A stretch of 64,000 nt of DNA from Xestospongia muta (lineage: Eukaryota; Porifera; Demospongiae; Haplosclerida; Petrosiidae). How positions within the stretch are numbered: position 1 is the first letter of the stretch; the number at the start of each line of letters is the position of its first letter. This document shows positions 45,283 through 57,544 of the stretch, one piece after another. Position numbers and translations under genes: made by a program. A model generated the notes under the pieces. The model was not told the origin of the DNA. It saw nothing but the letters and a program-made list of their open reading frames with translations, and ran no database searches. The stretch covers positions 19,417,484-19,481,483 of the forward strand of contig OY848918.1 of NCBI GenBank assembly GCA_963693285.1. Reading direction: 5' to 3'.

Positions 45283-45683
45283 ATGTCTCAGAGATTAAGA
45301 CAGTCTAAGACTACAAATTTCATGCTTTGTGGACATTGTTTTAAAAGACTCTCATTGAAAACTTACAAGCAACATCGACGATTATACTGTCACTCGGGAA
45401 ACTGGTGTAATGTATCACAATTCCAGAAGCACAATGAGGATGATAGCTCTTCTATCAGTTTGTCTGACTCATCTAGTGATGATTCCATTAAAGAGACTGA
45501 TTTTTGCCGCGAGAAAGAACAGCCGTATATTACTTTGGTAAACCTTATGAGGTGTATTGTAACTCAACTTATGAGTTATGTTCAGACAACCAGTTTGTAC
45601 CAATAGAAAACATTCTTGGGATTGCTCTTTATTGCACTTACACTATCAATGACAAGACAATTGTGAGTCCGTTAATTTCTTGA
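45283..45683 (+). pseudogene. Cys/His-finger gene, frameshifted
   Basis: ATG at 45283 starts MSQRLRQSKTTNFMLCGHCF, with CGHC, KTYKQHRRLYC and GNWC forming a likely zinc-binding finger (residues about 16-43), then an acidic Ser/Asp-rich tail. Around 45522 the coding frame appears to shift: the first frame runs to a stop at 45604, while the other frame reads on convincingly (VYYFGKPYEVYCNSTYELCS, then ENILGIALYCTY) to TGA at 45681. Similar N-terminal fingers occur in transposon-derived proteins of invertebrates that carry a conserved RFEAKH block, a relative of which lies at 59961. It may be such a domesticated or decayed gene. Copies at 37.4 and 0.2 kb are more damaged. Confidence 0.6.
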
Positions 45684-46069
45684 AGACCATACATAATTGA
45701 TTTTACTTTTTTCCTTTAATGTTATAAATTTATGTTTTTGCTTGATAATAAATTTTGAAGTATAATTAATAATACTGGGTCTGTTTACATTAAATGCTTC
45801 TAAATATAAGCACATAATTACATATATATATATGTGTGTATCTGTATATACATATAAATATAATATATAATTATATTTTTCTTTGTATGCATTATAAATC
45901 TATTACTTTTATGGAAACCTAATAAGTGTTATTGCACACTGACTTTGACTACACTTGTTTTGTTCATTTGCATTGTCAGAGAGAGAAATGAAGTATGATT
46001 TCATTACAATCAATCTCATTGTCATGTCTTTATCCTTAAACACTTTGAATTTTGTCTTTTCCTTTACAG

Positions 46070-46359
46070 CTTTGAAACCTGAAAAACATGCATTTTTGAG
46101 ATCACTTTATCCAATCAGTGGCAAATGGCATGAGATTGGTGATCTATTGGGGGCTGATTCCAACACCATTGACAGCTTGTCTAGTTCCTCAGTTTCAAAT
46201 GAAATTAAGATGGCAAAAATGTTAGAAAGCTGGTTAGATAATGAACCAACTCCTGCTTCATGGGACAATATTCTTGATATCATAGAGGGACCTCTTCAGA
46301 AGAAAGCTCTTGCTGTGGAAATTCGTCAAAAAATTAAAACAAGCAAGCATTTTAGTTGA
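46070..46359 (+). pseudogene. Orphan terminal Death-domain exon, open throughout
   Basis: After a strong acceptor (ctttacag) the exon opens in phase 1, as in the main gene's Death exon, and encodes KPEKHAFLRSLYPISGKWHE, IGDLLGADSNTIDSL, KMLESWLDNEPTPASWDNI and EIRQKIKTSKHFS before TGA at 46357. AATAAA follows at 46415. It is intact and could be the last exon of a gene. No Roc/COR exon precedes it here except the broken copy at 40 kb, so it is probably an orphan from a deleted paralogue, or is used by alternative splicing from the main gene (phase 1 fits). Confidence 0.7.
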
Positions 46360-46420
46360 TAGTGAAATCATCATTTGGTCACTGTTTTATATTGACCATT
46401 TGTCATGTTCATATAATAAA

Positions 46421-47630
46421 TAGTTATTATTATGAAGAAATGTTCAAATTGTCATATTCTCCTTTCTATCTTCATAGGTGAAGGGAGTACACTTCTTTCA
46501 CTTTAAAGAACATTACCTCTTACCTGAGGTAAAGATATTAACTCACATTTGGAGTGACATAGTCTCTCTAATAACTAGAATGTTGTGTGTAGTCCAATTG
46601 ACAACTAGCTATATGTATTAAGTCTAAGTTCTATTTGTATTTAAAGGACAATGACCTGTAACATGATATACTTTGTATAGTCATATCATAATCAGATATC
46701 ATGGATGAGCTTTTGATATAAAATTTTAGTTATTTAACTAGATGTGGCTCAGTCATAAATACAAGCATATTAAATTTATAACAATTCATTTGGATCAATA
46801 GAATAGATACTGCTTTCAACTGATATAACATGAAAATTTATGTGTCTTATTATATAGTAATAATCCAATCAACATAATGTCTATATAATACATATGATAG
46901 TTAACTTACACATATTACATCTATAACAATGTATTATAACATTTCTCCTCTTTCCTTTAGATGATAGATAATTTTACTTTCTATAGCAACAGTAACATTA
47001 TTAATAATTATTAGTCATTCTTTGTTAAAAGTGTGTTGTTTTGATAACTTTTATTTTTACTATTATTTAGCTACTTGACATCATTTTTTAAATTTAAAAT
47101 TTAAACTATTAAAATGATGATTCAATGAAACTATGATCTTAGTATCTTACAATCAATAATATATCTAACAAAGAGTTGTTAATATGTATTCTAAAAGTGG
47201 ACACAATCATAAGATAAAACATTATCAAATACTTCACTGCTATTTTAAGGCCTGGGTCCACCCATGCACTAAAAATTGACTATTTTGTTTTCAATTTTCA
47301 ATTTCAGACAAATAAAAACAAATACATCATTCTGACTACATGTAAGTGGTTTGATTTTGAATAGTATTCACTATTATAGTTATAAAGTCAACAGTTGAGT
47401 CTTCTGTTCGTAGATATGGACGAAATCAAGGATATCTAAAAAATGGAGAAAAAGGGATATGCAGTTGGTAGAACAGGTATTAAAAGACTTAAAATTTAGG
47501 ACACATCGTGTCATACTATGCTTAACGTCATGTAAAATGTTGAAGTTGATACCAACAATAATCATTAATCATGAGTTATGCAAATAAAATAACTATTATG
47601 AGGTCGACTGTAGCCACTTAGACCAATATC
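46421..47630. other. Noncoding stretch
   Basis: AT-rich with no supported exon or repeat. Confidence 0.5.
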
Positions 47631-47633
47631 CTT

Positions 47634-50568
47634 TTAACGAATGACGCATAACGCGTCATCAATATTGTGACCTCAGCTGACGAATGACGCTATCCGCGTC
47701 ATTTGAATTTACTAGGCAAAAGCGCAATATTGAGTGTGTATTTTCTACAGTAGTAGCTCCTGTACTTATTATTGCTTGCCTTTGAACCTGCAGCCAGCAT
47801 TTGACCCGAGTTTCAGAAGTCTTTGTATTTAAAGTTAACAGTCCAAGTTATTACTTCGTATATTGATTATTGTTGACAACTCAGTCTGCACATCTCCACT
47901 TGCAACTTAACAGTCCAAGTTAGTAACTCACATGCACACGAACCATGACAAAAATAAATATACTTGCATATTATAATTAGTACATCACTCAAATAAATGT
48001 AAACAAATAACAACAAATGCATTATGCAAATAGAATGACTGATAGACGATTATTTACAAGAGATGAAGTCTTGGATATTATAGAAAAAGAACCAATGTAT
48101 CCAGTGAGTGATGAAGAATTTGACACATTAGATGATGAGATGGTGGACGACTACTGGTAATAAAATTATAAGATAATTTACAAAGTATATAAAACCTACC
48201 AATCTTAGTATAACAGAAGGTACATCTGTTGATGTTGAAAAGTGTCCAGTCCAGTTACCTGCACCGCTATGGTAAATATCACAAACATTACCTTTTACTG
48301 ATTGTAAAATAAATAGCTACCAACAAATAGAGTCACTTGCAGGTCCATCAAGTTCACTAAACAATACACCACTATCAGTGTAAGTGAACACATGTCAAAA
48401 TAACAGTTTACCTACAATCATAATAGGACTTCTCTTGAAAATCCTGTGTCTACCACTAACAAATCTAAACAAAGGTAAGTTATACAATAAATGTACATTT
48501 CTCATCTGTAAATATCTTCATAGCTAATGCCCAAATGACCATACCCTAGGGGAGATAAAATGGTCAAACAATTACATGCCAGTCACTATAGATTCATTTA
48601 CAGAATCAGTAGGACCAACTGTTTCTGTCCCTTCTTCACCACTTGAGGCATTTATGCTATTTTTTACACAATCACTTGTACAACTGATAGTAGACGAGAC
48701 AAACAGATATGCTGAAACATGTATGGGTGGAGAAAAGTATGCCAAATGGACAAAAGTGTCTATTGAAGAATTGCAGGCATACTTGGGATTTATGATCGTA
48801 ATGGGGATAGTAAAATCACCATCCCTATATGATTATTGGAAAAATGACCCATATTATCACTACACTCCCATAGCAGATCGAATTTCTTGAGATAAATTCA
48901 TGGACATTTCACGATATCTCCATTTTGTAGACAATGTGACGTTAGCACTACCAGGTACACCACAATATGATCATCTTGGTAAAGTAAGACCAATTCTGGA
49001 ATTTCTTAACAACAAATTCCTTACATTATATAATCCAAATTGTGACAACAGTATAGACAAGGCAATGATAAAATTTAAGGGCAGATCAGTAATGAAACAA
49101 TATGTTCCCAAAAAGCCTATCAAGAGAGGATTTAAAGTTTGGGTCAGGGCTGATAGTGACAATGGGTTTGTATGTGAATACCAAGTATACTGTGGAAAGG
49201 AGAAGAGATCAGAAACAGGACTAGAGTCACGGGTTGTCGGAGACTTAAGAACCATTGTCGTAAAAAACCATCACATATACTGTGATAACGTTTTTACAGG
49301 CATTCCACTTTTTAAGGATCTGCTAGAAGACAAAATTTATGCCTGCGGAACCATGCGTTCAGATAGAAAGTTCTATCCAACAGAATTCAAACCAATTCTA
49401 AAGAAAGGTTTCAAGGAGAGGGGAGAATTCAAGCTATTACAACATGAAAGTTTGCTAATGACAGTGTGGCAAGACACAAAGGTAGTAAGTGCTCTTGCTA
49501 CAAACTCTCAACCTTTGGCAACAACACAAGTGGAGAGGAAGCAACAAAATGGAGAAAAAAAACTAGTAAATTGTCCTCAACTAATAGCCAACAATAAGCA
49601 AAAAATGGGTGGAGTTGATCATAATGATCAACTGAGGCAGTACTACTGTCTCAATGCAAGAGGATATAAGACTTATATGTACATCTTTTACTTTGTAACT
49701 GATGTTGTAATTACAAACACTTACCTCTTGCAAACATTCCTTCCCTCATCTCCATTCAAAACAATCAAAGACTTTCGCTTCAACTTAGGCCACCTTCTCA
49801 TTGGATCGTATTGTGGTTGTAAGTGTCCTGGTCGTCCTTCATTGTGTCTACCAGTGAAAAAATTTTGTCAGCACCATTTTCCTCAAAAGCATGATGGCAG
49901 TAGACACAGGTGTCACTACTGTTATAAATTTCTAAACAAACAAAGAGATACTCAATGGTATTGTAGTAACTGGAGCCTTTACCTCTGTCATACTGGAAAG
50001 AGTGATGACTGTTTCCTACACTACCACACCCACCATGGACCTAATGAAAATTAAAGAGACACTTACATATATACAAAAGAATAAATATATATTATCAACA
50101 CCTAACTGAAATGTCTAACGAAACAGTAGTCATTCAAATAATAAGCATATACAGATACACACACACAACACACAAAATCCAATTATAAATTTCTACAAAC
50201 AAGGTAAGCAATACTAACTTGTTTATATACTGGACATGTTTTGCATCATTTATAGTACTTACAGATACTATCACTATTGTACCTTAGCCCTAGCGCTTCA
50301 ATTTCAAGCGCTTTTTTCATTACAAAGACGGTAGTAGAAAAGATACAATAGAATGACTTACTTTCAGCAGAGTTCGAGGTAGAATTTACTTGTAGAATCG
50401 TGTTATAACATCTCTAGACCTACAAATCAACGACGGTTGCCTTATTTACTCGTAAATGAACCTGTTAAAAGTTCTCCAAGGCGTCTTCCTCTTCTTTCGA
50501 TGAACATGTGCTTGAGGCAAATTAAATTTCGACATCGGGTGACCCCACCTACGCAATTATTTCGTTAA
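47634..50568 (+). mobile_element. piggyBac transposon, tentative ends at TTAA
   Basis: The outer limits are proposed from TTAACGAA at 47634 and its reverse complement TTCGTTAA ending at 50568, giving a 2.9 kb element around the transposase. The 8-base match is weak. Just inside the left end are two 17-base palindromic motifs, TGACGCATAACGCGTCA (47642) and TGACGCTATCCGCGTCA (47685), likely subterminal transposase-binding repeats. No partner was found on the right. Confidence 0.45.
48017..50054 (+). pseudogene. piggyBac transposase, nearly intact
   Basis: An acidic N-terminal exon (48017-48156, TRDEVLDIIEKEPMYPVSDE) is followed by small exons at 48209-48271, 48317-48379 and 48427-48474, with introns of about 45-52 bases and consistent phases. 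The main exon begins near 48524 and carries the DDE_Tnp_1_7-type core. The three catalytic Asp sit in NSIDKAMIKFKGR (49056), IYCDNVFTG (49284) and MGGVDHNDQLRQ (49617), with spacing close to that of the insect piggyBac transposase. A Cys/His-rich C-terminal domain (CHYCYKF, WYCSNW, YLCHTG) ends at TAA. Breaks: TGA at 48888-48890 in RIS[stop]DKF, where the family usually has Arg, and a TAA at 48525-48527 if the acceptor at 48523 is used. It is probably inactive but young. Confidence 0.88.
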
Positions 50569-52015
50569 AAAAGGACACCAAAACGAATTTCCATCTGAAA
50601 ATTTCCAAATATCTCACATTAGCCTATGGACAAATCTTGGCTACACTTAAAGACAATAAATGACAGCACAAGAACAAATGAAAATACAAGTACAATGCTA
50701 ACATGTTTGTGAGTGTCTAATAACACTCTCTGAACAGAACAATATAGAAGTTTGTCATTGTTATATCTAGTGCAAAGCCTCCTAATTACAGCAATTCACC
50801 AACTGATTATTGACTAATATACTTAGTAAAGTCTCCATGTGTCACGTGCATACACTATATTTACTAAATATTCTCATTTTAACACTCCATGTGCATTTAT
50901 TAAAGGTTGATTGCATCCAATCAATCCTGTCTACATCTGCAAAGATAAATTGTTGCAGATGCCTTTAAAGTAGAGAATGAATTTAGTTTGTTCTTTAGCA
51001 CTATTTCTATAAAGCATGACTCTATGTACTCATTTAATCACAAGCTCTAGGTCTCAAGCTTTTTCATGTATTAGCACCAGATACCTACAGTCAACTTAGT
51101 AATTATATATATACAATAATATTAGCAAAACTAGATCCGTTACTTCATCTGTCTATGAATTATGTTAATTGAATCTATTTCAATATAGGATATTAGTCTT
51201 AGTATTAATGTATCTGCTAATACAGATACTTGTTTATCTATATGAACATAATTATAATACCTAGCATATACAAATGGAAACACTTCTTCATTATAACCTG
51301 TGGATCCCAGTGCAACTGACTGATTAGTAAAATTTTATCTAAACTTAGATTAAAGTAACCATGGTTCAAGAATTGTAGTTTAAGTACATTAATACCATTA
51401 TTAACACTGACTATATACGAGTTAAAAAAGTGAGGAGAAACTATAGAAAGCATAAAGAGTGATAAAAATGGTACCAGAGCAGATCAGTCACATTGAACAT
51501 AAATATGGTGGCACTCATGATAAGAGGTTTTTTATACTCAGTACTAGTGGTTATGGTGTCAAAGCAGAGTAAAAATACACAGGAATGTATGTATTATATA
51601 ACTATAAGATTAGGATTATTTTCAACACAATTTTATTATTTTTTATGAAAAATCTAGCTATAACAATATCAAATTCAATATAGCACTAATAATAATTTTA
51701 CATTGAGTGGCGTAGGTAAAATAATTTGCTCTGTAAATTGATATTGTTCATTTCAAGTCAATGACATTCTAATAGCTAGTATATTGATTACACAACAAAT
51801 CTAGAGATCTACAGAGAATGACAGAGACAGGGATGAAAATAGTACACCATTTTAGCTAACAATATGAGATTTTCTGTGGAGTATCCTTATACATATTTAA
51901 GTAGGATTGTTATACAGTTATAGTTATAAATATTATTTTATAATCCTTATATATAGGATTTATAGAATTGACATAATCACGTAGTAGTATTGTTTGTTTT
52001 ATAATTGCTATTTCA
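50055..52015. other. Noncoding stretch after the piggyBac gene
   Basis: It contains the 3' flank and presumed right end of the piggyBac element (to 50568). A small inverted repeat agcgctt/aagcgct lies at about 50292-50315. Around 51470-51570 a 33-codon open stretch (IEHKYGGTHDKRFFILS) looks protein-like but could not be joined to other exons. Confidence 0.4.
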
Positions 52016-52017
52016 GC

Positions 52018-53042
52018 ACCTACCATTGCTGAACCACTTTCTTCAGATATTGTTCCAATCAACATAAGTGGTCTACTGAGGTACTGGTTATGTAGTGGTA
52101 ATGTATCAATGCAAATAACTTAGTTCTTAATTTGACACAAATGAACTGTACAACAGAAATGTCAGTAATGTTATATTAAGAGGACTCACTGATGGAAAAT
52201 GGAAATTCCTCTTCATCTACTGATTTACAAAGTACAAAAGATACATGGTTGTGCCTCTCACTGCTGCCAATACATTCACCATGTCAGTATCATCAATATA
52301 TATCTATGTCTTAAAACAAATATATGATGTAAAAGGTTGGCTCTTACCTGCTACTGAGGAGCTTCATAATCACTCTAATCCTCATGTATTCATTCAGGTA
52401 TATTTATTACACAAGAACTACCATTTTTGATAATCCATTTATAGATTTACCAGAAATTGTGATAGCAGAGCTGAAATGCATTATAAGAGGTGGAGCAGTG
52501 ATGATTGGGAGCCACAGAACAGTAGTGGATTCATTCTTCTAAAGGTTAGTCTTGATCAATAATCAAACTTATTACAAATTAGGTATTTTACAGGAATTGT
52601 CGTATGGTTTATTGCCACTTCATGTCAAAGCAAAGCCAGATAAATTAGATATGACTGCTCTCACCAACAGCATTCCTAAATATTTATGTCTTTCACCAAA
52701 TCCCTAAATCTGGTGGAAAGGTTTCTTGGTTGAGTTAGAAGCTAAATTTCAGTGTGAAGGTTAATAGTTCTGTTTTGTTGCACTACCCAAGGAACACACA
52801 TCTATGCTAAACATGTAATGGTAACTTACACCTTTAAAATTTGTTTAGTAGGTGAGACAGATTTTTCATGGCCTTTACCAGATATTGTAGAGTTGATAAA
52901 AGATATAAACCTAATACCATCAACTGACGATGCCCTTCCTGACAACTTACAAGCTCATAGTGAAGTAATGACTAAGGAGATACCACAGGTAAAATCACAT
53001 GACAAGCATACTTACTTTGTTGATTTATTGATGCATACATGA
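52018..53042 (+). pseudogene. Exon series of an unrecognised gene, with stops
   Basis: Several exon-like pieces with splice borders lie here. 52445-52544 reads CDSRAEMHYKRWSSDDWEPQ and ends FILLK at gttagt. It joins in phase to 52594 onward (ELSYGLLPLHVKAKPDKLDM), which meets TAA at 52705 while the same frame continues IWWKGFLVELEAKFQCEG. An upstream piece contains EPLSSDIVPINISGLLR (52020-52080), and another at 52250-52395 reads VKGWLLPATEELHNHSNP. 52850-52990 contains FSWPLPDIVELIKDINLIPS. The order suggests one decayed gene. I do not recognise the family. Confidence 0.5.
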
Positions 53043-53048
53043 GAATAC

Positions 53049-53320
53049 TTTTTTTGAAATTTCAAACACTTGACTTGTAAAGTTTTGAAATTTCAAATGC
53101 AATTGTTTGAAATTTCAAGCAATACATAACTAAATTGTAATTTTACAATTTCAAATGATGCATTCAAAAGTATAGACCTGATCTTCCTTGAAATTTTAAA
53201 ATGCTTGACTTGTAAAGTTTTGAAATTTCAAGAGATAAATGAAATTTTTTAAAATTTCAAAACCCTTGCATTGTCAAGTTTTGAAATTTCAAATGCAATT
53301 GTTTGAATTTTAAAGAGATA
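53049..53320. repeat. Array of TTGAAATTTCAA palindromes
   Basis: The 12-base palindrome TTGAAATTTCAA and near variants occur at least five times within 270 bases, separated by recurring spacers ('cttgacttgtaaagtt', 'atgcaattgt'). A unit of about 50 bases at 53069-53118 recurs in altered form at 53204-53231 and 53264-53312. It is a small satellite or a foldback cluster. Confidence 0.8.
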
Positions 53321-54204
53321 ACTGTTGACTACTAAATCAAAACTATAGGTTTATACTGGTCGAAGAAGAGCTCTGTGTAACAAAGAGAAACAAATTAAAC
53401 TCAAGAACTTCATCAACAAACTTTTGTTCGTGAACAACCTATTAATGAGCAGCCAGAACATTTACAAAACAAAGAGAAACAAACTATTTTGTTGGGTGAC
53501 TCATTCAAAAAGGGTACACTTATAGTGATAACTCACAATGAGTGGACAGATGAGCCTATTATAAGAAGAGTTAACCAACTAATTAGAGAGAGCCAACTTG
53601 ATAGATTTCAATCTTAAATTTTAAAGGGAAAAGCTAAATTCCTTTGTTTTGTATGAAAATGACAGTGGCCATCAGGAGAAAGTAATGTTTCCTAAGTACA
53701 AACCTTAACATTTTTCATCTAATATGTTAATACCTGGAATTTAAGCAGATAAATTAAGTGAACTGTTTTACAACTACATCAGTTTATCTTTCATTATAAC
53801 AATGAGCCATTTTATAAGTAGCTAATTTTGAGATATCTAAGACTGACTTCTAAATTACTGTTGAACTATATTTTTATGCCACAACATAATAGACATGTAT
53901 CTTATGAGTAATTCTGCAAGTTACTTTGCTGTCATGAAATTCCTTAACTAATGTCAATGTAATGGAGATAATTCTGTCGATCTCTATTAATACACTTTTT
54001 AATTTTTTCAATACTTGCATTTGATATAGTAATTTAGGGTTATTATCAATGATAACTTTATTAAAAAACTTTTTTAAAACAAGTATGTGATATAAAATAA
54101 TGGCCTATATATACAATAAGAGAACCAAAAAATACCTGTAAACCTTTAGTCTCTATTTGTACTGTTATGAATTCTTTTTTCAAATTTAGTATCACAACTC
54201 TTAA
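53321..54204. other. Noncoding stretch
   Basis: One protein-like segment around 53500-53620 reads in a plus frame as LLGDSFKKGTLIVITHNEW, then PIIRRVNQLIRESQLDRFQ, and may be a last exon of the decayed gene at 52.0-53.0 kb. Otherwise nothing is supported. Confidence 0.4.
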
Positions 54205-54560
54205 TTATTTCCTTGGATCAACAACTTGGAAGGTGCAGTTAGCTGTCATACCTTCAATGTAAGGTCCATTAGTAACCTGAGCAATATAAGAACCAGAGCT
54301 GAACTTTTTAGATGTAAGGGACGGCTTTTGTCCAGGTTTGTAACAATATCAACCTGTATTTCTTCACCTAAAAACTAAAATATTGAAAGTACCAGATGCT
54401 GAACCCTTACCAGTAACCTGTATTTAAAATTTATGTAATAAAAGTACTGATTTAATAATTTATAACAAACCTGGATAAAGCCTTGAGTATTAATCACTTG
54501 TGGGTGTGAAAGCCACCAGTCATTCACATTTTCATGTTTTACCAGTATTGGTGCACCTGA
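54205..54560 (-). pseudogene. Paralogue of the 3.1 kb fragment, two exons
   Basis: On the minus strand, 54560-54481 encodes SGAPILVKHENVNDWWLSHP and VINTQGFIQ, ending at gtttgt. The next exon from 54417 reads VTGKGSASGTFNI and, after a shift, GEEIQVDIV. A further shift gives SGSYIAQVTNGPYIEGM and TANCTFQVVDPRK, ending at TAA (54205). The frame breaks suggest a pseudogene. The shared motif order with 3101-3310 shows both descend from one family, which I do not recognise. Confidence 0.55.
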
Positions 54561-54561
54561 A

Positions 54562-57539
54562 CTGTTTTAGGCAGTAATATTAAATGCTATGTACAAAGAA
54601 GATAACATTAACTCAGCCACACATCTTATCAGTATATTTACTGTAATATTCACTGCTCATTTTTCTTTCAATTAAGGTTTGTTGACAGTGAGCTGAGGAA
54701 GGATTTAATCCAAAGAAAGGGTTTTGACTGATTTGAAAACTGAGCTAAGAAAGGTCTTTTTATACCTTATTGATAACTTCACTTCAGTATATTACAGCTT
54801 GCCAGTAACAATAGGTGTTAGATTTCAGTCGTAGCTATAGAAAAACAGCACCTATCATGTCTACATTGTTTAATTTTACAGCTGACCAACAGATGATGTG
54901 CTGGATTTCCTAAGTGGACAAGACAACAGCTGTCATCTATTTGCATGTTGATACCTGGTGTGTAAACAGAGAAGATAAGTTATATATTTAAAAGACAAGT
55001 AATATATTTTATTACATAACTTATATATTAACTAGAATCAGGAAAAAATCTTATCTTGCTCACATTATTTAAAATTACTGTACAATATGACAGGAAAAGG
55101 TAATCACTTTCAAAGCTTGACAAGACAATACCTCTCCTTTAGGGGCAACTATGCCCATAAGTATTGTCTCCTAATAATTAATAGTCCTGCTTGATGATGT
55201 ATCTTCAGTTTCTTTTAACAGCAGATATGAGAGAGAGAGAGAAAGATAGGAGGATTATAAAAATTTATAAGTTTTAATTAAGGTTCCTCAAGTTAAATGA
55301 AATTGATGAGAATTACAATTCATGGAATCAAAATTGAGCAATGTTTAATAGTAGAAGTCAATTTCGGGCAATTAGATTTTAATAATTAAAATATTGTCTT
55401 TGGATATATATGCAGTAAAGGATAGCTTCATACATGTTACTAGTTATTATTACTTAAGCTACTTAGCTTACTATCATTATGTGTTATACAGAAAATATAA
55501 TATAAAATATCAGAGTATATGCAAATTCATTGACAGGAACACTCACTTTAAGCTGATTAAATTTATATTATCATCAATTGAATATGTTATACATGTACTA
55601 CACAATGTATAAGATTATTTATAATGTCTCAGTGCCAATTAACTTACATGTCCAATTATAATACTATATAGCATTTCATGGAATAATCATTTTATCAAAA
55701 AAAATTCAACATTTATTAGTAGCAAGTTAATTAAATAACAACATTACATAATATGATGACTTCACTTTACATAATTACATTCCAAAGTAAAAATTTTGTT
55801 GTTGCTATGGTAATGTTGTTATGGACATTGTTATTATAGTAATTTTCAATTTTCTACAGGACTATACATTATGGATACCACATGGTCTCAAATCAAAAAG
55901 TGACACAAGATTGTTATAATTTTTTAAAACAGCATTTAATATCAGTAGTTAAATGACAACATTACATAATATGATAACTTTAATTTACATAACTACATTC
56001 CAAGGTATAATTTTGTATTCTTATAATAAAGAAGAATCTGATCATTATATTGTAGCATATACAAGTAGATTTACTGGATGATAATTGTGTAATTATATTT
56101 ATTAACATTGCTTTAATCTACAGTTCATCTCAATATGGAAAGAAACAATTAAGACTGAATTCTATTTTATTGTTTTTTAAATTCACATACAACAATAGGT
56201 TAACATAAAAAACATTATCTTATAGTTAGTACTTGTTTAGAAACAATGTTATAATTATAGCTCCCTCCAGTACCTGGTTAAGTTATGTTTCTTACAATGA
56301 CTACTAAATAAAGCAGTATATTTAACTTTAAATGTACCATTACATGATCAGTTATGTCATAACTTATAACATGTAATTCTATACCTAAGGTGTGAGTACT
56401 GTTTGGCTGAACATCAATAGAGTTATAATTGACTTATTATAATGTAACATTGTATATGATATGCTTTTGTGATTGTCAGCAGGATTTATTGTGTTGCAAA
56501 TAATACATAACAAAATTTACAGTTCTATTATTATAATATAGTTAATGATTATTATTAAAGTTGCTTAGCAGACAGTTTATTACATTAATTAAGTCTATTA
56601 TAGTACTAACAATTCATAGATTAATCATTTTATCAAATTTATACTTAATAGAGATTTTCTTGGAAATAAATTCATACATTGTCTTCTAAGAGTTTTACTA
56701 CATATAGTAGGACCATGTTGAGAATGTAAGTTAGCAGAACATGTTAAAAGTTTCCATATGAATATACAGAGTTTAAATATGTACAATAATATGGAGAATT
56801 ATACAATTCACAGAATCAAAATTGTGCAATATATTGTGTGTAATGTAATATCAGAAATCCTTTTTAGATAATTTATATTTATGAATTAAATTATTATTAT
56901 TGACATATATATCTGCAGTGATGAATAGCTTCATAAATTTTATTAGGTATCCAGTATAAGCAACTTAACTTACTATCATTATGTATAATACATAAAATAT
57001 AATACACTAAATCAACTAATGAAGATAGAGACAGATGTATGTGTTGACTATAAACCTAGATGGGTTAATGAAGGTCATAGTAAGTGTTTACATAATAGAA
57101 TTAGGTAATAATTCTAAGAAATAGAACAAAAAGATATTTCTTGAAATCACACTTACAAATCATATTATTGATTTTATCTATTGTTTAATGATAATTGATT
57201 TATGATCATATTCTTTGAAATATAATTACATTCCATATAATTTAATTATTAATGATAATATTTACAAGTGGTTTGGTACTCTCTACTTGTAGCAGTCTAG
57301 TAAGTTAATTAAGTTCCATACATTTACTTATTAATGTCACTATTTACATGTAGTTTGGTACTGTCTACTTATAGCTACTAGTCAATTAATTAAGATACTA
57401 TTATTATTAACTTGCATATAATCATAATAAATGAAATAAGAGTTATACTATATATATTTTTGGAGATCTAATGCTGGGCCTATTGCTTTCAGAAGTATTG
57501 TTGTAGTAGACTATTATGACTCAACATAATAGACATATA
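54562..57539. other. Intergenic DNA with dispersed repeats
   Basis: No gene is supported. Parts echo 3.9-5.7 kb, such as 'ctgaacatcaatagagttat' at 56410 and 5626, and 'tattatgaattaaattat'-like blocks at 56880 and 4370. The 'acattccata' module occurs at 57225 and 57320. Confidence 0.5.
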
Positions 57540-57544
57540 ACTTC

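Noticed and set aside
48971..49255. Minus-strand 94-codon ORF
   Set aside because: It lies wholly within the piggyBac transposase core and reads antisense to conserved residues.
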